Assembly: GCA_964436305.1 (NCBI GenBank)
Contig: CAYTCI010000087.1
Span: 1 to 16,052 of the forward strand
Source of the DNA: JAKPUX01 sp964436305
GTDB lineage: Bacteria; Zhuqueibacterota; Zhuqueibacteria; Residuimicrobiales; Residuimicrobiaceae
DNA length: 16,052 nt
Direction of reading: 5' to 3'
Within the stretch, counting starts at the first letter, position 1; each line of letters starts with the position of its first letter. The notes below the pieces were generated by a model, which ran no database searches, had not been told where the DNA came from, and saw only the letters and a list, made by a program, of their open reading frames with translations. Position numbers and translations under genes: made by a program. Shown one piece after another: positions 1-5,382 of the stretch.

Positions 1-102
1 TTATTTGTGTCTCTCCTATAAAAAGGATTTCGGTTACATTTTATTATGAGGCAACGGGGGCGCCGGGGAGGTGGAAGGGAGGTGACCGGGCTGGCTCAGC
101 CG

Positions 103-273
103 GGTCGGCGCGAGGGTATTGGGGTCTGCGCGAGAGTTTGGGGGTGCAGCGTGAGAGTTGGGGCGGGCGGGAGTTCGGGTCTGCGCGAGAATTTGGAGGC
201 AGGTCGGCGCGAGAGCCGTAGCGGGAGGGAGTTCGGGTCTGCGCGAGAATTTGGAGGCAGGTCGGAGCGAGAG
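103..273. repeat. G-rich minisatellite-like array upstream of pgk
   Basis: A 12-bp core, GGTCKGCGCGAG (K = G or T), recurs at 103-114, 123-134, 178-189, 202-213, 236-247 and 260-271 (the last with one change), with a decayed copy near 143-155. The last four copies form a larger 47-bp direct repeat: 169-215 and 227-273 differ at only one base, with a 58-bp period. The + strand is strongly G/A-rich and nearly stop-free in several frames, so spurious open frames appear on both strands; their translations are Arg/Pro/Ser-rich low complexity with no recognisable domain. This occupies most of the 383-bp gene-free stretch at the left edge. Function unknown; it could be a variable-number repeat or an iterated binding site. 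Confidence 0.8.
160..179 (+). other. Canonical G-quadruplex motif
   Basis: Four G-runs (160-163, 165-167, 169-171, 177-179) are separated by loops of 1, 1 and 5 bases, matching the G3+N1-7 quadruplex pattern on the pgk sense strand. It lies about 205 bp before the pgk start and inside the repeat array. Folding is predicted from pattern only. Confidence 0.6.
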
Positions 274-309
274 GAGGGGCAGGTAGGGGTGCCATTCATT
301 TCGCTTGTT

Positions 310-337
310 TTTTCAGCAGAAATGACTAAATTATAAG
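310..337 (+). promoter_or_regulatory. Probable pgk promoter (weak call)
   Basis: A short AT-rich island separates the G-rich array from pgk. A TTTTCA box at 310-315 and TATAAG at 332-337 are spaced by 16 bp, compatible with a housekeeping sigma-70-like promoter and a leader of about 40 nt. The pgk ribosome-binding site GGAGAG is at 373-378, five bases before the ATG. The organism's promoter consensus is unknown, so this rests on spacing and AT content alone. Confidence 0.3.
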
Positions 338-383
338 ATAAGTTTTCGTAAATACCGCACAACCAACATAGCGGAGAGCCCCC

Positions 384-1610
384 ATGGCCAAATTAACCAT
401 CGATGATCTGCAAATGAAGGGCAAGCGCGTCCTCGTGCGCGTCGATTTCAACGTGCCCCTCACTCCCGACCTCCAGGTCGCCGACGACAAACGCATCGTC
501 GCCGCCCTGCCCACGATCAAAAAAGTCATCGCCGAAGGCGGCAAAGCCATCCTGATGTCGCATCTCGGCCGCCCGGACGGCGAGAAGAAGAGCGAGTTCT
601 CGCTCAAACCCGTCGCCGCCGCCCTGGCCAAACTTCTTGAGCAGCCGGTGGCCTTCGCCACCGATTGCGTCGGACCCGAAGCGGAAAAAGCAGTTGCCAC
701 CATGAAGGATGGCGATGTCCTGCTGCTCGAGAACGTCCGCTTTTACCCGGAGGAAGAGGGCAAGAAGGCCGGCGTCAAGATGAGCAAGGAAGAACGGCAG
801 TGGTTCATCGACGCCCTCGCCAAACTGGGCGACCTCTATGTCGATGACGCCTTTGGCACCGCCCACCGCGCCCATGCCACCATGGCCGGCCTGCCCGCCA
901 AACTCGGCAAAGGCGCCTCCGGCTACCTGATGACCAAGGAACTGGACTATTTCGCCCGCGTCTTCGAACATCCCGAACGCCCCCTGCTCGCCATCCTCGG
1001 CGGCGCCAAGATCAGCGACAAACTCCTGGTCATCGAAAACCTGCTGAACAAGGTCGACAGCCTGATGATCGGCGGGGCGATGGCTTACACCTTCCTCAAG
1101 GCCAGGGGCGTAGCGGTCGGGACCTCCCGCGTTGAGGCCGATTTCATCGAAAAGGCCAAAGAGCTTTTTGAGATCGCCAAGTCCAAAAAAGTAACCTTTT
1201 TGCTGCCGGTCGACCATGTGATCGCTGCCATCTTCCCGGAGGCGGGCAAGGAGGCACATGCCGCCGTCACCCCCGGCGAAGCCATTCCCGAGGGACAGAT
1301 GGGACTCGATATTGGCCCGAAGACCATCGAGCTCTATTGCCAGGAGATCGCCAAATCGAAGACCATCGTCTGGAACGGTCCGATGGGCGTCTTTGAGGTC
1401 CCGGGTTTCGAAAAGGGCACTTACGCGGTCGCCGAAGCGATGGCAAACAGCGGTGCCGTGACGGTCATCGGCGGCGGCGATTCGGCCAGCGCGGTCAAGA
1501 AAGCGGGCGTCGCCAAGAAGATGAGCCATGTCTCCACCGGCGGCGGCGCCAGCCTCGAGCTGATGGAAGGCAAACTCCTTCCCGGCGTCGCAGCCCTCAC
1601 CGAAAAATAA
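384..1610 (+). CDS. pgk: Phosphoglycerate kinase
   Basis: Cytoplasmic glycolytic/gluconeogenic enzyme transferring phosphate between 1,3-bisphosphoglycerate and ADP to give 3-phosphoglycerate and ATP. The 408-residue protein has the usual bacterial length and all family motifs in order: RVDFNVP (19-25), SHLGRP (59-64), ENVRFYPEE (116-124), DDAFGTAHRAHAT (154-166), GGAKISDK (206-213), NGPMGVFE (331-338), the nucleotide-binding GGGDSASA (363-370) and STGGGASLE (384-392). Arg19, Asp21, Asn23 and His60/Arg63 of the substrate site are present. The start is set by GGAGAG five bases upstream and by the N-terminus aligning with the family. It is apparently monocistronic: a gene-free G-rich leader lies upstream and a strong terminator follows 21 bp after the stop. 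No gap or triosephosphate isomerase gene is in view. Confidence 0.98.
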   Translation: MAKLTIDDLQMKGKRVLVRVDFNVPLTPDLQVADDKRIVAALPTIKKVIAEGGKAILMSHLGRPDGEKKSEFSLKPVAAALAKLLEQPVAFATDCVGPEAEKAVATMKDGDVLLLENVRFYPEEEGKKAGVKMSKEERQWFIDALAKLGDLYVDDAFGTAHRAHATMAGLPAKLGKGASGYLMTKELDYFARVFEHPERPLLAILGGAKISDKLLVIENLLNKVDSLMIGGAMAYTFLKARGVAVGTSRVEADFIEKAKELFEIAKSKKVTFLLPVDHVIAAIFPEAGKEAHAAVTPGEAIPEGQMGLDIGPKTIELYCQEIAKSKTIVWNGPMGVFEVPGFEKGTYAVAEAMANSGAVTVIGGGDSASAVKKAGVAKKMSHVSTGGGASLELMEGKLLPGVAALTEK

Positions 1611-1631
1611 TCATTCGCAAAGGCCTACCAC

Positions 1632-1667
1632 AAAAAAGCCAGGCTCCGCAGGAGTCTGGCTTTTTTT
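1632..1667. terminator. Bidirectional intrinsic terminator
   Basis: A 16-bp stem (1632-1647 with 1651-1666, one G-U wobble) closes on a GCA triloop. The outer six pairs are A6 against T6, so either strand yields a GC hairpin followed by a U-tract. It lies 21 bp after the pgk stop and 18 bp beyond the stop of the convergent 1686-2870 gene, so it can serve both. Confidence 0.9.
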
Positions 1668-1685
1668 ATGGGTTGGGCATTGGGC

Positions 1686-2870
1686 TCAGAAAAGGTTGCC
1701 AAAGGTGAGATAGACGGCCATGTCCTTGTAGGGCGAACGGCCGATGTCGAGGGCGCCGATGAGATCGGTTTTCCACTGCACGTGAAAACCCGCGCCCTGG
1801 CTGAAGTGGAGGTGGTTCAGACTGGCGGGATCTCCCCGCAGCCAGACCTTGCCGCCATCGACGAAGAGGTGGCCGTAAAAGGTCAAATCCTGATGCAGGA
1901 TACGGCGGTCGAGGAGGCGGCAGCGCAGCTCGAAATTGCCCAGCAGTTTGGTGGGACCGGCGAAGAGCAGGCGCGGAATACCGCGCATGCTCTGGTTGCT
2001 GCCGAGGCCCTCGAAACGCTGGAAAGAGCCGCTGAGCACCGTCATCTCGTAAAAGGGGGGACGCCCGGCCATGTGTTCAAAAAACAGACGCTGGGCGAAG
2101 ACCAGCCGCGGCAGCAGCCGGAAATAGCGGCGGTCGGTCAGGGTGATACGGCTGTAATCATAGTCGCTGCCGAGAATATGCGCGCTCTTTTCGAGGAGGA
2201 GATCGCTCCAGCTGCCCGATGAGGGGGCCGCCTCGAGGTCGCGGGTGTCATGGACCAGGCCGATGCGCGCATAATTGCTCCAGCCGCCTGCCGCGCCGAA
2301 GGGGGGAGCGGCGGCAAAACGGTTGGGGAGGGGATAGGCCCCGACGACGGTGCGCACCCCCGCCATGCCGGCGAGAAAACGCAGACGGCCGGCGAAGAGC
2401 GGCCACTGGGCGTTGATATAGCCGGCGCTCCAGCGGTGCCGGTAGTTGTAATACTCTTTGGTGAGGAAGCCGGGATCGGCAGGAGAGGTCACTGCCTTGC
2501 GGTAGTCGGGCGTGTTGCCCAGGCCGTAGAACTCGTCCAGTCCGAAATCCTTGTACTCGACGCGCAGGGCCAGGCGGGTGCCCGGTCCCCAGAGATGGGG
2601 CATGTCGAGAAAGGCATAGTAATCCTTTTTCTGCTCGGTCGAGCGCGCGCCGTTGATCAGCAGGTGCCAGCGGTAGGGCCGTGGCGCCACGCTGCCGTAC
2701 TGATAGAGAAAGATCTTGCCGCCGTACTCCCAGCCCTCACCGCTGCTGAAACTGAGGCTGGGAACCACTGCGAAGGCCAGGCCTTGCGGCGCCGGCGTGC
2801 TCTCCGCGCCCCAGGCTGCTGAACAAAGAACGATACCAATCCATACCCCGCGCCACCACTTGCCCTGCAT
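1686..2870 (-). CDS. Omp85/D15-type outer-membrane beta-barrel protein without POTRA domains
   Basis: Predicted outer-membrane barrel of 394 residues. Residues 1-22 form a signal peptide (basic start, hydrophobic WIGIVLCSAAW core, cleavage after about Gly21). The rest alternates aromatic and polar residues like transmembrane beta-strands and ends in a C-terminal Phe, a BAM-dependent barrel signature. Two stretches match the bacterial surface antigen (Omp85) domain: LVHDTRDLEAAP (205-216) and SMRGIPRLLFAG (294-305) followed by LLGNFELRCRL (309-319), the latter carrying the Arg-Gly of the family's RGY/F loop-6 motif. Nothing resembles a POTRA domain before the barrel, so it is not BamA itself; family members of this size have unclear roles. 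A purine-rich site, GGGAG on the minus strand (2876-2880), supports the start. Convergent with pgk, divergent from the pilus operon. Confidence 0.85.
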   Translation of the reverse strand: MQGKWWRGVWIGIVLCSAAWGAESTPAPQGLAFAVVPSLSFSSGEGWEYGGKIFLYQYGSVAPRPYRWHLLINGARSTEQKKDYYAFLDMPHLWGPGTRLALRVEYKDFGLDEFYGLGNTPDYRKAVTSPADPGFLTKEYYNYRHRWSAGYINAQWPLFAGRLRFLAGMAGVRTVVGAYPLPNRFAAAPPFGAAGGWSNYARIGLVHDTRDLEAAPSSGSWSDLLLEKSAHILGSDYDYSRITLTDRRYFRLLPRLVFAQRLFFEHMAGRPPFYEMTVLSGSFQRFEGLGSNQSMRGIPRLLFAGPTKLLGNFELRCRLLDRRILHQDLTFYGHLFVDGGKVWLRGDPASLNHLHFSQGAGFHVQWKTDLIGALDIGRSPYKDMAVYLTFGNLF

Positions 2871-3022
2871 AGATTCTCCCTGAAGATTTTTACTGTTTGA
2901 CGGGCACTGTTCAATCCTTGCACATTCGGATCAGAGGCTTATCCTGTGATTGAAATCAAAAAAAATGGGTGTACAATAAAAATACACTTGCATTTTCAAT
3001 TTCATTATGGTATATTTCACTG

Positions 3023-3042
3023 TATGGCGAACTGTCGCCATA
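3023..3042. promoter_or_regulatory. Perfect 8-bp palindrome, operator-like
   Basis: TATGGCGA (3023-3030) and TCGCCATA (3035-3042) are exact inverted repeats separated by ACTG, within the AT-rich divergent promoter region. The symmetry and spacing fit a dimeric repressor or activator site; I do not recognise the regulator. Confidence 0.5.
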
Positions 3043-3080
3043 TTTGATAAATTGTTGAACAGCCACTATTGGGGTTGGGA

Positions 3081-3098
3081 AATCACGAGAGTGTGATT
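3081..3098. promoter_or_regulatory. Perfect 6-bp palindrome with 6-bp spacer
   Basis: AATCAC (3081-3086) and GTGATT (3093-3098) are exact inverted repeats 38 bp to the right of the first palindrome. The half-site order is the inverse of a CRP/FNR-type TGTGA-N6-TCACA site, so it should not be called a CRP box. It may bind a different regulator. Confidence 0.35.
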
Positions 3099-3339
3099 GA
3101 GGACGTGTGTAAATAGTTTGGCTACCCTTTTTGCCCTGCATCTTTGCCTTTGTCCATCTGCGCTGCATTCATCGACCTGCTCACTTCAATCAAACTCCGT
3201 TAAAGAGATAACAACGGCATAGGCCGCTTGTATTTCGGCCAGAGCGATATCCATGGCCGCAGTTCATCTGTGGCTCCCGGCCGCACTATCCATTTACCAT
3301 GGAAGCCTGGTCTTTGCAGTGCATTCACCATAAAAAGCG

Positions 3340-3352
3340 AAGGAGGTGATCC
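3340..3352 (+). promoter_or_regulatory. 13-nt full complement of the 16S rRNA 3' end in the pilin leader
   Basis: AAGGAGGTGATCC is the exact reverse complement of the near-universal 16S rRNA 3' terminus GGATCACCTCCTT. It is much longer than a working Shine-Dalgarno site and has no suitably spaced start codon; the pilin ATG lies 93 bases downstream with its own GAGGAG site (3432-3437). Flanking bases do not continue the 16S match, so it is not an rRNA gene fragment of any length. Confidence 0.6.
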
Positions 3353-3389
3353 ACCCGGCACGTAACAGATCCACCGCAATCCACAGGGT

Positions 3390-3403
3390 CCGGCCCAAGC
3401 CGG
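3390..3403 (+). promoter_or_regulatory. Hairpin in the pilin 5' leader
   Basis: CCGGC (3390-3394) pairs with GCCGG (3399-3403) around a CCAA loop; two further G-C pairs can form beyond one mismatch. No T-run follows, so it is not a canonical terminator. It sits about 40 bp before the pilin start and may affect stability or access of the ribosome. Confidence 0.4.
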
Positions 3404-3445
3404 CCCAAATCCCGTACCCTTTAATAGCTGTGAGGAGACACTATT

Positions 3446-3847
3446 ATGGGACAGCAACAACTTCTGCTCTTGGTGTTGAGCGTGATCATTGTCGGCATCG
3501 CCGTCGTGGTCGGTATCAACATGTTCAGCACCTCCGCCGAATCGGCCAATGTCGAAGCGGTGACCAATGACCTGATCCACCTCGCCTCTCTGGCGCAGCA
3601 GTACTACATCAAACCCACCAGCATGGCCGGTGGCGGCAACAATTTTACCGGCATTTCTATCGGAAAACTGGTGCCTTCCCTTGCTTCCGGCGCCACCCAA
3701 TACGAAAATGAAAATGGTTCGTACACCTGCGGCACGGGCAGTGCTACCCAGGTTGTCCTGACTGGTACGCCGAAACGTGGCACCAACACTGTCACGGTCA
3801 CGGTTACCAAGGATAATGTCGTAACGGCGATCACGGCCGGTTCCTAA
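3446..3847 (+). CDS. Atypical type IV pilin-like protein
   Basis: Short protein of 133 residues and the first gene of the pilus operon, hence the candidate major pilin. It opens MGQQQ and runs into an uninterrupted hydrophobic helix (about 6-27), as in pilins, followed by a probable helix (29-54) and a C-terminal beta-rich part with Thr/Val repeats (103-130). If cleaved after Gly2 it would carry a two-residue leader, with no basic residue before the Gly and no Glu at mature position 5. Classical type IVa pilins have both. There is a single Cys (95), so no disulfide loop. The start is set by GAGGAG (3432-3437) eight bases upstream. From memory, proteins with this MGQQQ start and QQYY/GGGNNF motifs occur in FCB-group bacteria as hypothetical proteins; function here is inferred from operon position and topology. 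It could instead be a minor pilin or pseudopilin. Confidence 0.65.
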   Translation: MGQQQLLLLVLSVIIVGIAVVVGINMFSTSAESANVEAVTNDLIHLASLAQQYYIKPTSMAGGGNNFTGISIGKLVPSLASGATQYENENGSYTCGTGSATQVVLTGTPKRGTNTVTVTVTKDNVVTAITAGS

Positions 3848-3851
3848 CAAG

Positions 3852-3914
3852 CGGGAACAGGGGACCGGAGCCGCGCCGGGCTGTGTCTGGCCTGGCGTGA
3901 CTTGACGGTTCCCG
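3852..3914 (+). promoter_or_regulatory. Structured RNA after the pilin stop (two nested stems)
   Basis: CGGGAAC (3852-3858) pairs with GTTCCCG (3908-3914), extendable by flanking pairs, and encloses a second imperfect stem in which CGCC near 3874 pairs with GGCG near 3898. No T-run follows directly, so I read it as a stabilising or partial-termination structure at the pilin 3' end. Confidence 0.4.
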
Positions 3915-3921
3915 TTGCGTA

Positions 3922-3947
3922 ATGGCCTTTTTTCAGGGGGAGGCCAT
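3922..3947 (+). promoter_or_regulatory. Inverted repeat with internal T-run
   Basis: ATGGCCT (3922-3928) and AGGCCAT (3941-3947) are exact inverted repeats. A T6 run (3928-3933) begins at the end of the left arm, and part of it can pair with the purine run before the right arm. Part of the structured pilin-pilC gap. Confidence 0.35.
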
Positions 3948-3967
3948 GATCCGGAATCTGTACTGCG

Positions 3968-3993
3968 TAGGGCCCTGTGCGAACAGGGCCCTA
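3968..3993 (+). promoter_or_regulatory. Perfect 11-bp hairpin with GNRA tetraloop between pilin and pilC
   Basis: TAGGGCCCTGT (3968-3978) and ACAGGGCCCTA (3983-3993) are perfectly complementary around a GCGA loop, a classic stable GNRA tetraloop. It sits 45 bp before the pilC start. No U-tract follows, so a role in transcript processing or stabilisation, giving more pilin than downstream mRNA, is more likely than simple termination. Confidence 0.65.
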
Positions 3994-4038
3994 TTGCGCT
4001 CAAAGGATTGCTGGACGAACCAGGTTGGGTGAGGTGGC

Positions 4039-5379
4039 ATGGCGGAGTTCAGGTACAACGGCCTGAATGCGCAGCAGAAGCGCATTATCGGCTACATCGA
4101 AGCGAAAAACATGCGGGAGGCTCGGCAAAAGACCGCCCTGCTAGCCCGGCAGCATGGCTTTTCGCTGCTCTCGATCCAGCAGAAGGCAGCCTTTATGTAC
4201 AAGGTGCGCCGGCTGGATGGTGTCGTCCTCAAGGGCGATCAGATCGCCTTTTCGCGTGAAGAAGTTGAGGTGGCCCTGCGCCGGCTGGGCTATGAAGATG
4301 TACGCGTGCAAAAGATCGTCCTCGACTTGCGTTTTCGGCCTCCCTTTGGCGATATCATCACCTTCATTCGTCTCTCTGCCGACCTGCTGCGCGAAAAGCT
4401 TCCCTTCGATGAAATCCTCGGGCTGCTCGAAAGCGATACCCAGAACAAGGCCCTGCGTAAGGTCATCAAGGAGATCCTCACTGACCTGAAGGACGGCAAG
4501 GATGGGGAGGAGGCCTTCGGCAAGCAGTCCTATTACCTCGGAAAATTTCCTGCCAAGATGCTTGGGGTCGCCTCGAAAAGCGGCAACATGGCCGAGGTCT
4601 TTGAAAATACCGCCCGTTTCCTGGAGCGCGATTACGAGTTTCGCAAGAGCCTGCGCAGCGCCCTGCTGATGCCGGCGATCACCACGGTGGTACTGATCGG
4701 GTCGGTGGTTTTTTATGTCGGTTATATCTTTCCCAAGACCGCAGAACTCTTTCTCAGCTTTGGCGCCACCCTGCCTCCCTTGACCAGCGCCAGCCTTGAC
4801 CTCAGCCATTTTCTCACCCGCAATATTTACTGGATCGTCGGTTTGGCGATCAGCATACCCCTGGTGCTCTACCGTTTGGCGACCACGCAGCGGGGGAGGA
4901 TCTTCGTCAGCCAGCATCTGGTCAAGGTGCCGATCATTGGCTCGCTGATGCACAAGACCTCCATCGAAATCTTTTGCCGGGTGTTTCATTCCATGTACAG
5001 CGGCTCAGGTGAGAACCTCGAGGTGATCCGTACGGCAGCGGAGGCCTGTCGCAACAAATACATGGAAAAACAGATCAAGGAAGTCTCCATACCCATGATG
5101 GTGCGCGATGGCGCCACGCTGGTGCAGTCGTTGAAACAGGCCAGGGTCTTCACCGAGAATGCCCTGTCCCGTCTCAACGCCGGTGCTGAATCGGGAACGC
5201 TCAAGCGTGTAACGCTGCAGATTGCCAATTATTACGAGCGCGAGACCACCTATCGCATGAAGGCGATCATTGACTGGGTTCAGGTGATCGTGGCCATGTT
5301 GATCATGCTGGTCATGACCGCCCTGACCATCGTCTCTTCCGAGACCGCTTTATTTCAGCCGAAAATGCCGGGGATGTAA
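4039..5379 (+). CDS. pilC: Type IV pilus inner-membrane platform protein, PilC/GspF family
   Basis: Polytopic inner-membrane protein forming the platform on which the assembly ATPases act. The 446 residues begin with the family's short beta-type segment (FRYNGLNAQQKRIIGYIEA, 4-22), a cytoplasmic spacer, and then two T2SSF helical domains at about 107-230 and 306-430. Characteristic stretches are GKFPAKMLGVASKSGNMAEVF (168-188, matching the family's P-x-x-L-x-x-GExSG-L region) and FTENALSRLNAGAESGTL (371-388). Membrane helices lie at about 209-230, 263-280 and 412-432. Normal start, with GAGG (4031-4034) just upstream. Family members average about 400 residues; the extra length is in the N-terminal linker (50-105). 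Followed by pilB after 3 bp, consistent with a functional pair. Confidence 0.93.
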   Translation: MAEFRYNGLNAQQKRIIGYIEAKNMREARQKTALLARQHGFSLLSIQQKAAFMYKVRRLDGVVLKGDQIAFSREEVEVALRRLGYEDVRVQKIVLDLRFRPPFGDIITFIRLSADLLREKLPFDEILGLLESDTQNKALRKVIKEILTDLKDGKDGEEAFGKQSYYLGKFPAKMLGVASKSGNMAEVFENTARFLERDYEFRKSLRSALLMPAITTVVLIGSVVFYVGYIFPKTAELFLSFGATLPPLTSASLDLSHFLTRNIYWIVGLAISIPLVLYRLATTQRGRIFVSQHLVKVPIIGSLMHKTSIEIFCRVFHSMYSGSGENLEVIRTAAEACRNKYMEKQIKEVSIPMMVRDGATLVQSLKQARVFTENALSRLNAGAESGTLKRVTLQIANYYERETTYRMKAIIDWVQVIVAMLIMLVMTALTIVSSETALFQPKMPGM

Positions 5380-5382
5380 ATC

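Larger units (their letters stand above)
2871..3445. promoter_or_regulatory. Divergent regulatory region between the Omp85 gene and the pilus operon
   Basis: This 575-bp stretch has no convincing gene. Its left half (about 2940-3120) is much more AT-rich than the surroundings and contains two operator-like palindromes. Its right half (3200-3445) is GC-rich and likely the pilin leader, with several GGCCG/CGGCC segments, a hairpin at 3390-3403 and an extended 16S-complementary segment. A 70-codon open frame on the minus strand (3168 to 2956) and a GTG-start frame at 3346 exist, but neither has a recognisable domain or a convincing start context. Confidence 0.6.

Noticed and set aside
44..362. 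Overlapping open frames on both strands over the left-edge G-rich array
   Set aside because: They translate the minisatellite repeat into Arg/Pro/Ser- or Gly/Arg-rich low complexity, overlap one another on both strands, and show no domain.
393..1529. 378-codon frame antisense to pgk and similar long antisense frames in pilC, pilB and pilM-N
   Set aside because: Long antisense frames are expected in GC-rich genes with strong third-position bias; all have convincing sense-strand genes and no domain of their own.
3118..3135. Possible sigma-54 promoter (TTGGC ... TTTTTGCC)
   Set aside because: The GG-to-GC distance is one base longer than the strict sigma-54 spacing, and no adjacent activator site is recognised.
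2956..3168. 70-codon minus-strand frame in the AT-rich intergenic region
   Set aside because: Weak start context, ends in a T-rich tract, no recognisable domain, and it covers both operator-like palindromes. Could be a small gene but nothing supports it.
3340..3360. Remnant of a 16S rRNA gene 3' end
   Set aside because: Only the 13-base universal tail matches; the next bases (ACCCGGCA) do not continue the 16S helix 45 sequence, and no rRNA-like sequence flanks it.
3346..3570. GTG-start frame beginning inside the 16S-complementary segment
   Set aside because: The GTG lies within the AAGGAGGTGATCC motif itself, so that motif cannot act as its ribosome site. It overlaps the pilin gene in another frame and reads as Arg/His-rich shadow sequence.
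3200..4003. 267-codon minus-strand frame antisense to the pilin gene
   Set aside because: Composition looks like an antisense shadow of a GC-rich gene; no domain, and the sense-strand pilin has a good start and plausible topology.
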